From: an uncultured Verrucomicrobia subdivision 3 bacterium
GTDB lineage: Bacteria > Verrucomicrobiota > Verrucomicrobiia > Limisphaerales > UBA11358
NCBI GenBank assembly: GCA_903870815.1
Contig: CAIQEI010000173.1
Location: forward strand, 1 to 45,171
Length of the DNA: 45,171 bases
Direction: 5' to 3'
The stretch's first letter is position 1, and each line of letters begins with the position of its first letter. A model generated the notes under the pieces. The model worked only from the letters and a program-made list of their open reading frames with translations. It was not told the origin of the DNA and ran no database searches. This document shows, in pieces, positions 25,497-33,517 of this stretch. The position numbers were made by a program, and so were the translations under genes.

Positions 25497-26612
25497 TTAC
25501 TGTGGCCATTCGCTGATACGCATCCAAGATTTCCGCAACCAGCGCATGTAATCTCGCGGTTTTGGCATTCGATTGGCCACAGTTAGACTGCCGAGAGACT
25601 TGTCCGGCCACAAATGGAGTCGGTCGGCAATGCCGATTTCTTCAGCCAAACTCTCAACTGTTTGCAACGCGTTGACTGCGTAATCCTGCCACTGCTCACG
25701 CGTTTCAAAAACATCCGTTTTCAATTCCAAACCAAGTTCATCAGCGTGCGATTGGATGCGTTCGACATTTTCAGCGCGGATATTGATTGGCTCGTGAAAA
25801 ATGGTGACGGGATTAACTTCCGCGATGGCTTCAAGCGTTGCGCGCAAATCAGCTTCGTTGCATTCCGGGTAGGTTGGAGCAACCGCCACAAAAACATTCA
25901 GGCCGGCTTCATTGGCAGCCCGGAGCGTGGCGAGACGTTGCGAGGGTGCGGGTGCTTTGGGTTCGTAAATCTTCGAGAGATCGTTTCGCAAAGTCGGCAA
26001 ACTCATGCCAAACAACAGACGCGGACCAAAAGTTTTATACAAATCAAAATCCGCCCGTGCTAGCGGACTGCGGGTGAGGATGCGGACATTGAGCGTCGAA
26101 TGGTCGCGAATCAGTTCCAGCGAACGGCGCACCAGCCGGCGGGCGTGTTGTGACAGCATCCGTTGCCGCTCCGGGTCTGGATGATGAATGACCTGGTAGG
26201 CATCGGTGGTGGTGCAATACATCACCGCGCGATTGCCGTCCCGCTTCAATTCCGAGCGCGGGGTGTTTTCCGCCGCGCGCAACGAGGACAAAAACTTTTC
26301 CTCTTCCCATGGACGCAGCAAAACGTAATCGCCCCATTCGGCATCCGGGTCTTTGACGCCGTATTCCGCCAGCTTCGGCCCTTGTTTGATGGTTGCCGCG
26401 CTGGGCACATAACAGAACCGGCATGCGTGCGAACAGCCGACCGCGACGTTGAACGACCAATTCGAGAGGCTTTTATAAATGAAATTATTCTCTGCAATGA
26501 CGGCGGGCGCATGCCACATGCCGACGCGGTTGTCATGTCGCAGGGAAGCACGCCTGGGCGCTGGCTTGGCGACTTCTAAAGTTGCTCCGGTTGTATCGAG
26601 GAATGCGTTCAC
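25497..26612 (-). CDS. Radical SAM protein, SPL/Rv2578c-like
   Basis: 371 aa. Three-cysteine [4Fe-4S] motif CSHACRFC (about residues 59-66) in NVAVGCSHACRFCYVPSAA, followed by a TIM-barrel pattern: MYCTTTDAYQ, LNVRILTRSPLA, FGMSLPT, VFVAVAPTYP. It resembles spore-photoproduct-lyase-like radical SAM proteins; the substrate is unknown. Its ATG overlaps the TcmP stop by four bases, so the two act together. Base composition is lower in G+C than flanking housekeeping genes, which fits acquisition by transfer. Confidence 0.87.
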   Translation of the reverse strand: MNAFLDTTGATLEVAKPAPRRASLRHDNRVGMWHAPAVIAENNFIYKSLSNWSFNVAVGCSHACRFCYVPSAATIKQGPKLAEYGVKDPDAEWGDYVLLRPWEEEKFLSSLRAAENTPRSELKRDGNRAVMYCTTTDAYQVIHHPDPERQRMLSQHARRLVRRSLELIRDHSTLNVRILTRSPLARADFDLYKTFGPRLLFGMSLPTLRNDLSKIYEPKAPAPSQRLATLRAANEAGLNVFVAVAPTYPECNEADLRATLEAIAEVNPVTIFHEPINIRAENVERIQSHADELGLELKTDVFETREQWQDYAVNALQTVESLAEEIGIADRLHLWPDKSLGSLTVANRMPKPRDYMRWLRKSWMRISEWPQ

Positions 26613-27499
26613 GGCTTCAATATATGCTCGGCGATACGTTTAGCAATTTTTCCTCCCTTTTGATTTCCGGCCGCAAAACAAAGCAAGTAAAGCGGACAGT
26701 TTAATGAATTAAAAAGTGGCAATGGATTTTCGGCAACGTGCGGGAAAATAGTTTTCAGTCTTTTCACAAAATAGCTGCTGATGGCAGACGAGTCTGCACG
26801 TTTCACCGCAATTTCTTCGGCATCACCGAACAAAGACGGAGATGAGTGAGTTTCGTAGAACGCGGAATACCAGTCTGGTTCTCCAAACATTGAATCCAAC
26901 CGTTTCCGCCATCCCGGCGGAAACTGACCGCTTTTAGGAAGCATCCGATTGACGCCAATGCCAAGAGGAAAGAGCAGCCACAAATCAATGGCTTGGGTTT
27001 GTGCTATGGCTTGAATCGTTGTCCATGAAACTTGCATTCCGAACGGATCAAGAAATACAACGGCGCGGCGACCTTCACGATGCCAATTGAAACTATTACA
27101 AAGCGATGTGAGGTAGCTATTCGCTTCATCATTTATCGGTTTGATACGTGAAGCCAGCGCAGGAAATTTCGTCTTTAACTTTGAGAGTTCTGCGCAGCGT
27201 TCGGCATCTTGTTCGACGAAAATATATTCATCAAACGGCCTTGGAGTTTGGAGCGCTATCCGGGCAGAGCCATCTAAAAACTGTCGAGTATCTTTTGCGG
27301 CAAGATCATCGAAAAGCGGTGATTGATAGTCAGGCAGTGCTTTAGGCGTGTTATATCCTGTGCCAGCGAACGCATCAATATAGGTTAGTTTGAATGGCGA
27401 ATTCTTCAACGCATTGTGGTAGGCAATGAGGTATTCCCGAAGCCGTTGAAGCTTCTGGTCAGTCCAATTTCCACCAAATTGTTGAAGTGGTTCACTCAT
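26609..27499 (-). CDS. tcmP: Three-Cys-motif partner protein TcmP
   Basis: 296 aa from ATG 27499, with AGGGGTGG just upstream; a GTG at 27505 is less likely. TcmP proteins are found next to three-cysteine radical-SAM-like proteins, often in phage or mobile contexts. The N-terminal YIDAFAGTGYNTPK resembles SAM-methyltransferase motif I, and VVFLDPFGMQVSW is a motif IV-like DPFG. FGGNWTDQKLQRLREYLIAYH is a family start. It is 10 bp downstream of argH and overlaps the radical SAM gene by four bases. Function unproven; a nucleic-acid or cofactor modification is a reasonable inference. Confidence 0.85.
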   Translation of the reverse strand: MSEPLQQFGGNWTDQKLQRLREYLIAYHNALKNSPFKLTYIDAFAGTGYNTPKALPDYQSPLFDDLAAKDTRQFLDGSARIALQTPRPFDEYIFVEQDAERCAELSKLKTKFPALASRIKPINDEANSYLTSLCNSFNWHREGRRAVVFLDPFGMQVSWTTIQAIAQTQAIDLWLLFPLGIGVNRMLPKSGQFPPGWRKRLDSMFGEPDWYSAFYETHSSPSLFGDAEEIAVKRADSSAISSYFVKRLKTIFPHVAENPLPLFNSLNCPLYLLCFAAGNQKGGKIAKRIAEHILKP

Positions 27500-27509
27500 T
27501 TCCACCCCT

Positions 27510-28925
27510 TCAGGAAAGCTGTTCCCGCCAGCGGGCCAGTTGCTTTGAGACTTCCTTCGTGCCTGGGGCGCCGGTCAGGTTCCTTTTCGCCATCGCCGTT
27601 TTCAGGTTGAACACGCCCAGCGCGTCGCGGCCAAAATATTTGGTGCCGGTCACCGGCTCCACCCCCTGCAATTCGGCGAGCGTGAGTTGGTTCAGCGGTT
27701 TGCCGGTCTTTTCCGCCAGCGCCACCACCGCGCCCACCACATGATGAGCGGGCCGGAACGCCATGCCTTTGCGCACGAGATAATCCGCGAGGTCGGTCGC
27801 TAGCAACGCCGGGTCGCTAGCGGCGGCGGCGCAGGCGGCTTTGTTCACCCTGGTGTTGTTCAACATCGCGGCCATGAGGCGCGTGGTGGCGCGCACGGTG
27901 TCGGCGGTGTCGAACAGCCGTTCCTTGTCCTCCTGCAAATCGCGGTTGTAGGTCATCGGCAATCCCTTCAGCAGCGTGAGCAGCGATATCAGGTTGCCGA
28001 AGACGCGGCCGGTCTTGCCGCGCGCCAGCTCGGCGATGTCGGGATTCTTCTTCTGCGGCATGAGCGACGAGCCGGTGGTGTAGGCGTCGGCAATCTTGAT
28101 GTAATTGAATTCCGCGCTGACCCAGAGGATGACATCTTCCGCGAGCCGCGAGATGTGAACCGCCAGTAAGGCGGCGGCGGCGGCGAATTCAATCATGAAA
28201 TCCCGGTCGCTCACGGCATCCATGGAATTTTGCGTGAGCTGGATCTGCCCGCTGGCATTCACAAAGCCGAGCAGCTTGGCAACGAGTTCGCGTTTGAGCG
28301 GGAGCGTGCTGCCGGCAATCGCGCCGCTGCCGAGCGGGCAGACGTTGACGCGCGAATGGCAGTCCCAAAGCCGCTCGCAATCCCGTTCCAGCATCTCGAC
28401 GTAAGCGAGCAAGTGGTGCGCGAGATAGACGGGCTGGGCGCGTTGTAAATGCGTGTAGCCGGGGATGATGACGTCGGCATTCTTTTCGCCGAGCGAGACC
28501 AGCGCACGTTGCAGGCCGGCGATTTCGCCGAGCAGCGCGGTAATCTCGTCACGCACCCAAAGCCGCACGTCGAGGGCGACTTGGTCGTTGCGCGAGCGGG
28601 CGGTGTGCAATTTGGCGCCGGCAGGCACGCGCTGGGTTAGCTCGGCCTCGATGTTCATGTGGACGTCTTCAAGCTCGGCCTTCCACTTGAACTGGCCGGC
28701 GGCGATTTCTTTGTGGATTTGATTCAGTCCTTTGCTGATCGCGACCAGTTCGGTTTTTTTCAGAACGCCGATTTTATGAAGCATCGCGGCGTGCGCTAGC
28801 GAGCCAAGAATGTCGTGTTTCCAGAGCCGCCAGTCGAACGAGATGGACTCGGTGAATTTGGCGACCTCGGCGGCCGGACCGCCGGTGAACCGGCCGCTGC
28901 GGGAAACGGGTGATTTTTTGCTCAT
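27510..28925 (-). CDS. argH: Argininosuccinate lyase
   Basis: 471 aa, fumarase/aspartase superfamily. Releases arginine and fumarate from argininosuccinate. Family signatures: SGRFTGGPAAEVAKFTESI, TARSRNDQVALDVRLW, YTHLQRAQPVYLAHHLLAY and the catalytic serine loop GSSLMPQKKNPD. Its stop is 10 bp before the TcmP start, so the accessory cassette may ride on its transcript. Confidence 0.97.
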   Translation of the reverse strand: MSKKSPVSRSGRFTGGPAAEVAKFTESISFDWRLWKHDILGSLAHAAMLHKIGVLKKTELVAISKGLNQIHKEIAAGQFKWKAELEDVHMNIEAELTQRVPAGAKLHTARSRNDQVALDVRLWVRDEITALLGEIAGLQRALVSLGEKNADVIIPGYTHLQRAQPVYLAHHLLAYVEMLERDCERLWDCHSRVNVCPLGSGAIAGSTLPLKRELVAKLLGFVNASGQIQLTQNSMDAVSDRDFMIEFAAAAALLAVHISRLAEDVILWVSAEFNYIKIADAYTTGSSLMPQKKNPDIAELARGKTGRVFGNLISLLTLLKGLPMTYNRDLQEDKERLFDTADTVRATTRLMAAMLNNTRVNKAACAAAASDPALLATDLADYLVRKGMAFRPAHHVVGAVVALAEKTGKPLNQLTLAELQGVEPVTGTKYFGRDALGVFNLKTAMAKRNLTGAPGTKEVSKQLARWREQLS

Positions 28926-29103
28926 AAATTCTGCACCATTAAAACCACAGATGGACTCGGAAAGACACTGTTTTTTGTCACCCGAAGGACGCTGCTAAGG
29001 CGAAGTGGAAAATTTCAATTTCGCAACGGTTGCGGATTTTTCGTAAAACTGAAAATGTGCATTGCCGAAACCGCGGTTCTATGAAATGTTTTCCCCCGCA
29101 GCA

Positions 29104-30024
29104 ATGAGCGAATTTAAATTTGCCTGTCCCGTGTGCGGCCAGCACATGAAGTGTGACGTGTCGGACGCCGGCTCCGTGATGGAGTGCCCGACGTGTTTCC
29201 AGAAGATCGTCGCCCCCCAGGCGCCCACGGCGGATTCAAAATTCATCTTCACTGGCACGAAGGTTTCCGAGAAAAAGATTCCCGTGCGCGGCGCGGACCC
29301 GGCCGCAACGATTGCTCCGCCGGAAAAAGAGTCCGCCACGAGAAATTTCATCATCGTATTGGCGGTTTGTCTCGCCGCCGGCACGGCTTTTCTCATTTTC
29401 CACCTCCATAAAAAAACGGCGCAAACCAAGCCGCTGTCACCACCGAAAGCAACGGCGGCTACCAACGCTGCCGCCCCGCCCAACCCGGCGGTCGCATCAC
29501 CGCCCAAACCCAAGCCGCCGCCGGGCCCGCCGCCCGCCAGCGACAAGAACTGGACCTTAAACCTGGATGACGTGACGACGCCTAACGCTACGGTTGTCGG
29601 CCGGATTCATGGCCGGGATTTCATCCTCAACTGGTCGTGGTATCAGAACGGCGAGTTGATGCTGCGCAGTGGGACGAACTCGCCGATTGAATTCGGAGCG
29701 CGTATCAATTTCAGCGGCGCGGCGCCCGAGGCGTTGGCCAACAAGACCATCAACGTTAGCACCAATGTGGATCAAGCGGCGGTGCTGACTTTGTTCTGGC
29801 GGGAAGACGCCGGCGTGCAAAAACAGATTTTCAAGGAAAGCTATGCGCTCCGGCTGGAATTTGGCGCGCTGACGACTAACCGGCTGCCGGGGAAGATTTA
29901 TCTCTGCACGCCGGATCAGGAGAAAAGCTATCTGATGGGAAAATTCAACGCCGCCATTTACAAACCCAAGCCCAAGCCCAAGGCACCAGCACAAACCACC
30001 AACTCCCCGGCGAAGAAAAAATAA
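29104..30024 (+). CDS. Zinc-ribbon, single-pass membrane protein
   Basis: 306 aa from ATG 29104, chosen because the protein then opens MSEFKFACPVCGQHMKC like its paralogues in this window. A CPVC...CPTC ribbon is followed by a linker, a transmembrane helix (FIIVLAVCLAAGTAFLIF, near residue 80-97), a Pro/Ala/Lys-rich stretch, and a C-terminal domain (WTLNLDDVTTPNATVVGRI, ILNWSWYQNGELMLRSG, INFSGAAPE). The C-terminal domain is probably periplasmic; I do not recognise it. A Lys/Pro-rich tail ends the protein. cinA follows by 51 bp. Confidence 0.75.
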   Translation: MSEFKFACPVCGQHMKCDVSDAGSVMECPTCFQKIVAPQAPTADSKFIFTGTKVSEKKIPVRGADPAATIAPPEKESATRNFIIVLAVCLAAGTAFLIFHLHKKTAQTKPLSPPKATAATNAAAPPNPAVASPPKPKPPPGPPPASDKNWTLNLDDVTTPNATVVGRIHGRDFILNWSWYQNGELMLRSGTNSPIEFGARINFSGAAPEALANKTINVSTNVDQAAVLTLFWREDAGVQKQIFKESYALRLEFGALTTNRLPGKIYLCTPDQEKSYLMGKFNAAIYKPKPKPKAPAQTTNSPAKKK

Positions 30025-30075
30025 ACGGGTGGCGGGCAGGGAATCCGGGCTCCGCTTTCCGATTCCGGGAATTTT

Positions 30076-31446
30076 ATGCAAGTCGAGATCATCAACACCG
30101 GCAGCGAACTCATGCTGGGCCGCGTGTTGAACACGCACCAGCAATGGCTTTGCCGCCGGCTCGCCGACCTCGGCCACATCGTCACGCGGCAGGTGGCGAT
30201 TGCGGACACCGCCGGCGAAATCCAGGGCGCCGTGCGTGAGGCTCTGAACCGCGCTGATCTGGTCATCACCACCGGCGGCCTCGGCCCGACTTCCGACGAC
30301 CTCACACGGGAACTCATCGCGGAACTGCTCGGCAGGAAGCTGGTGAAAAATCCGGCCGTGCTGGCGCACATTGAAAACTTTTTCTCCCAGCGCGGCCGGC
30401 CGCGTCCGCCAAAGACGGAGGTGGAGACGTTCGTTCCCGAAGGCGCTGAAGTTTTTCTCAATCCCACCGGCACTGCGCCGGGGCTGGCGATCAAAGTCGA
30501 AGCTGACGGCGGGAAGATAGAAGATTGCAATGAGGCGGCGCGCGTTAATTCTCCCCCCTCTCCGCGTTGCGCGTCGGCGAGCAATGGGGAGAGAGTTGGG
30601 GTGAGGTGCCTGCCCGCTTCTATCTTCCCTCCTCCCTCCTCCCGCTGGCTGGTAATGCTGCCCGGTCCGCCGCGTGAGTTGCGGCCCATGTTTGATCAAT
30701 TTGTCGTGCCGCTGTTGAGCCGGGAATTTGTCCGCGAACCGTTTGTCTGCCGCACCTTGTTGACCACCGGCATCGGTGAATCAAGGGTGCAGGAGTTTAT
30801 CGAGGCGGATTTGGAATCGCTGGTGAAACGCGGCTTGGGCTTGGGTTATTGCGCCCGTCCCGGCGCGGTGGACGTGCGGCTCACAGCCTTCGGCGATGGT
30901 GCGGCAAATCTGGTCCGCGAAGGCGAAGCGGTGGTGCAGCGCATCCTGGGCGCAAACCTCTTTGGCTTTGACGATGATGAATTGGAATCCGTCGTGGTTG
31001 GGCTGTTGCGTTCAAAGCACAAGACGCTGGCGCTGGCGGAATCCTGCACGGGCGGATTGCTGGCGCACCGTGTGACCAATGTGCCGGGGGCTTCGGAGAT
31101 TTTCCTCGGTGGCGTGGTGAGCTACGCCAATGAGGTGAAAGCGAAATTCCTCGGCGTGCGCGTGGAAACTTTGGCGCGGCACGGCGCGGTGAGTGAGGCG
31201 GCGGCGCGTGAAATGGCGCTCGGCGCGCAGCGGCAATTTGGCTCGGACTTTGCCTTGTCGGTGACGGGCATTGCCGGGCTGGGTGGCGGCACACCGGAGA
31301 AGCCGGTGGGCACCGTGTTTATCGCGCTGGCTTCCGCGGCGGGCGTGGAGGTGAAAAAGTTCTTGAATGTCTGGGAGCGCGAGACGTTCAAGCAGGTGAC
31401 GACCACTCAGGCGCTGGAGTGGCTGCGCCAGCAGGTTTCTGCTTGA
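30076..31446 (+). CDS. cinA: CinA (competence/damage-inducible, NMN amidohydrolase), with an internal repeat-derived insertion
   Basis: 456 aa, longer than the usual ~415. N-terminal MoCF-like domain: EIINTGSELMLGRVLNTHQ, TTGGLGPTSDDLTRE. C-terminal PncC-like amidase: LALAESCTGGLLAHRVTNVPG, GIAGLGGGTPEKPVGTVFI. In bacteria CinA hydrolyses nicotinamide mononucleotide and ADP-ribose derivatives. Between VEADGG and WLVMLPGPPRELRPM about 40 extra residues (KIEDCNEAARVNSPPSPRC...) are encoded by a stretch bounded by a 13-bp inverted repeat. The insert sits within the N-terminal domain and keeps the frame. Confidence 0.94.
   Translation: MQVEIINTGSELMLGRVLNTHQQWLCRRLADLGHIVTRQVAIADTAGEIQGAVREALNRADLVITTGGLGPTSDDLTRELIAELLGRKLVKNPAVLAHIENFFSQRGRPRPPKTEVETFVPEGAEVFLNPTGTAPGLAIKVEADGGKIEDCNEAARVNSPPSPRCASASNGERVGVRCLPASIFPPPSSRWLVMLPGPPRELRPMFDQFVVPLLSREFVREPFVCRTLLTTGIGESRVQEFIEADLESLVKRGLGLGYCARPGAVDVRLTAFGDGAANLVREGEAVVQRILGANLFGFDDDELESVVVGLLRSKHKTLALAESCTGGLLAHRVTNVPGASEIFLGGVVSYANEVKAKFLGVRVETLARHGAVSEAAAREMALGAQRQFGSDFALSVTGIAGLGGGTPEKPVGTVFIALASAAGVEVKKFLNVWERETFKQVTTTQALEWLRQQVSA
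30511..30629. repeat. Inverted-repeat element inserted in frame in cinA
   Basis: Ends GGGAAGATAGAAG (30511-30523) and its exact complement (30617-30629); inside, CTCTCC...TTGC...GCAA...GGAGAG pairs near 30558-30595. Encodes the extra ~40 residues of CinA. Confidence 0.75.
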
Positions 31447-31479
31447 GCCGGTTTTTTTTTGCGCTAGTGTCACCAGATT

Positions 31480-32763
31480 ATGTCCGCCACTGATCGCATT
31501 GACCCCGCTGGTTTGCCGCCCGTCGATCCGAACGCTGCCCCGAAGCGGCGTGGGAAGTTGCTGATTGTGGACGATGAAGAGGGGCCGCGCATGTCGCTGC
31601 GGGTGATATTCAAGGACAAATACGATCTGCTGATGGCGGAGGACGGGCCGACGGCGATTGAGTTGGCGCAGCAAAACGACGTGGACGTGGCGATTCTGGA
31701 CATCCGCATGGCCGGAATGTCCGGCATTGAGGTGCTGGAACGGTTGCGGTTTGTGCGGCCGGAGATTGAAGCGATCATGATGACGGCGTTTGAGACGACG
31801 GACACCATCCGGCAGGCGTTGCGGCTCCGCGCATGTGACTACATCAACAAGCCGTTTGATATCGCCACCATTCGCTCCGCCGTGGATCAGGCCATGCAGC
31901 GCCGTCTGCTTGAAAGCGAAATCCACACCAGCGCGGAAAAAGTCCGCGAGCTGATCACGGAATTGCAGAACCGCACCGTCGAGCAGCAGATCACCAAGAC
32001 GCATAACGACATTTACGCGAGCATCCTTCACGATATCAACGGCCCGCTCACGGTCATCTACGGATTTATCCAGTTGCTCATCAAGAAACTCAACCGGGAG
32101 TCGGGATTTGAGGTCGAAGATTTGGAATTCGTCCTTGAGCGGTTGCGCCTGATGGAACGCCAGGCGGCCAACTGCATCGAAATCCAGCGGCGCTATCTCA
32201 GCTTTCTGCGGCGGCGCACCGGTGAAACGACGCCGGTGGGCGTCAATCAGCTCCTGCGGGATCTCGAGCAGTTGGTGCGCGTTCATCCGAGCTTCCAGGA
32301 AAACGAATTTGCCATTAAGCCCCTCGGCGGCGATGTCGCGGTGAAGATCAATGGCACGGATGTCATCCAGATTTTGCTGAATCTTACGGTGAACGCGTTT
32401 CAATGCTCGCCGACGCCGCATCGCGTCGAGATGGGCGGCGAAGTTCTGGGTGTGCCGCTGGACCTCACGCAGTTCAAGGACGGCCCGAACGACCGCTTGC
32501 TCAATGTTGAAAGCCTGGAAAATACCGTGCCCTTGGTGAAGTTGTGGGTGCGCGACTCCGGCCCGGGCATCCCGACGGAAGTGCTGCCGAAAATTTTCCA
32601 GCCCTACTTCACCACCAAGGGCCCGCGCCAGGGCACCGGCCTCGGGCTCAATATCGTCCAGCGGCTCATCAAGGAAGGCAACGGCGCGTTGCACTGCCAC
32701 ACGCTACCCGGCCAGGGCACGACCTTCACGGTCTATCTGCCGGGGGCGGGCCTGGCAAAATAG
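31480..32763 (+). CDS. Receiver-histidine kinase hybrid
   Basis: 427 aa. Residues 26-140 are a receiver domain (acidic pocket Asp31/Asp32, phospho-acceptor Asp74 in AILDIRM, Thr102, Lys124 in INKPFD). A coiled linker leads to a dimerisation helix with His184 in ILHDINGPLT, then an ATPase domain: ILLNLTVNAFQ, DSGPGIP, FQPYFTTKG and GTGLGLNIVQRL. The receiver comes first, unlike the usual sensor-kinase order, so the kinase is probably controlled by phosphorylation of its own N-terminus. No membrane helices; cytoplasmic. No dedicated response regulator is adjacent. It is 33 bp after cinA. Confidence 0.9.
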   Translation: MSATDRIDPAGLPPVDPNAAPKRRGKLLIVDDEEGPRMSLRVIFKDKYDLLMAEDGPTAIELAQQNDVDVAILDIRMAGMSGIEVLERLRFVRPEIEAIMMTAFETTDTIRQALRLRACDYINKPFDIATIRSAVDQAMQRRLLESEIHTSAEKVRELITELQNRTVEQQITKTHNDIYASILHDINGPLTVIYGFIQLLIKKLNRESGFEVEDLEFVLERLRLMERQAANCIEIQRRYLSFLRRRTGETTPVGVNQLLRDLEQLVRVHPSFQENEFAIKPLGGDVAVKINGTDVIQILLNLTVNAFQCSPTPHRVEMGGEVLGVPLDLTQFKDGPNDRLLNVESLENTVPLVKLWVRDSGPGIPTEVLPKIFQPYFTTKGPRQGTGLGLNIVQRLIKEGNGALHCHTLPGQGTTFTVYLPGAGLAK

Positions 32764-33030
32764 TGTTTATAAGGTTTACATTAGGCTTTTAACGCTTTGC
32801 ATTAGGGAAAAATCGACCGGCTTTATTTGGTTTTTGAATTTTCGATTCTTTTCATGGGCAGCCGATCCAGCGGCGGTTTACCCGGACAGTATTTGAAGAA
32901 TCAAAAAGTGCAGGTCGGCAATAGCTCGCCGGTCGAGGACAGGAAAAATCCGTTGCCATTCGCTTTTTAGAAAATGATTGATTTGGCGATTAGTTTAGCT
33001 AAGGTGAATTCGCTGCAAGTGAAGGGATTT

Positions 33031-33441
33031 ATGAGTTTTGCAAAAAAAACATCATGGGTGACTGCAGTGTTTGTGTTTTTTCTTGCCGTTGGCTTTTCGG
33101 CACAGAGTCAATTACGTATCCTTCCCGGGGCCGAGACCGAATTGTCTTTGATTTTGAAACAATGCGGTTTCAAGCTTGCCGATGGCGGCTCCACGGATAA
33201 GCCGGACATTGAAATCTCGGGGGAAGCCTTCAGCGCCTACGGTCTGCAAAAAGGAAACCTCATTTCCTGCAAGTCCCGGGTGGAAATCAAAGTGCGTGAG
33301 GTTGCCACCGCAAACATTCTGGTTTCCGAGCGCCAGACCAGTGTGGCCGTGGATTTGGCCGAACATATCGCCGGAAAAAGTGCCCTGCAAAACGGGGCTG
33401 GCGAATTGGCCGAACGCTTGATCCCAAAACTTGGGAAATGA
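33031..33441 (+). CDS. Small secreted protein, partner of the CsgG-like protein
   Basis: 136 aa from ATG 33031 (AAGGGA upstream). A signal peptide (residues ~1-27, WVTAVFVFFLAVGFSAQSQ) is followed by a single domain with strand-helix alternation: ETELSLILKQCGFKLADGG, PDIEISGEAFSAYGLQ, GNLISCKSRVEIKVRE, ILVSERQTSVAVDLAEHIAG. This resembles the lipid-free beta-rich domain found in CsgG/FlgO-type surface proteins. It is followed after 76 bp by the 1138-aa gene, and the two probably work together at the envelope. No family name is certain. Confidence 0.65.
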   Translation: MSFAKKTSWVTAVFVFFLAVGFSAQSQLRILPGAETELSLILKQCGFKLADGGSTDKPDIEISGEAFSAYGLQKGNLISCKSRVEIKVREVATANILVSERQTSVAVDLAEHIAGKSALQNGAGELAERLIPKLGK

Positions 33442-33517
33442 AATCTAAATAAGCGTGGCTGGGGATGTTTGCGCAGCTAGATGAGTTTGAAAAAATTAAT
33501 GAGAAAGCAGGGCAAAA

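Noticed and set aside
28930-28960. ACCACAGATGG-type text, resembling a dispersed repeat
   Set aside because: Only a short fragment is present; too little to define an element.
31447-31479. Terminator after cinA
   Set aside because: A T-run is present but the preceding stem is too short to be convincing.
31012-32700. 562-codon minus-strand open frame
   Set aside because: Antisense to cinA and the receiver-kinase gene, whose motifs are unmistakable; its translation has no domain and reflects GC-rich third positions.
32854-32970. 38-codon ORF between the receiver-kinase gene and the small secreted protein gene
   Set aside because: The peptide composition looks plausible, but there is no ribosome site and no family; not enough evidence to call a gene.
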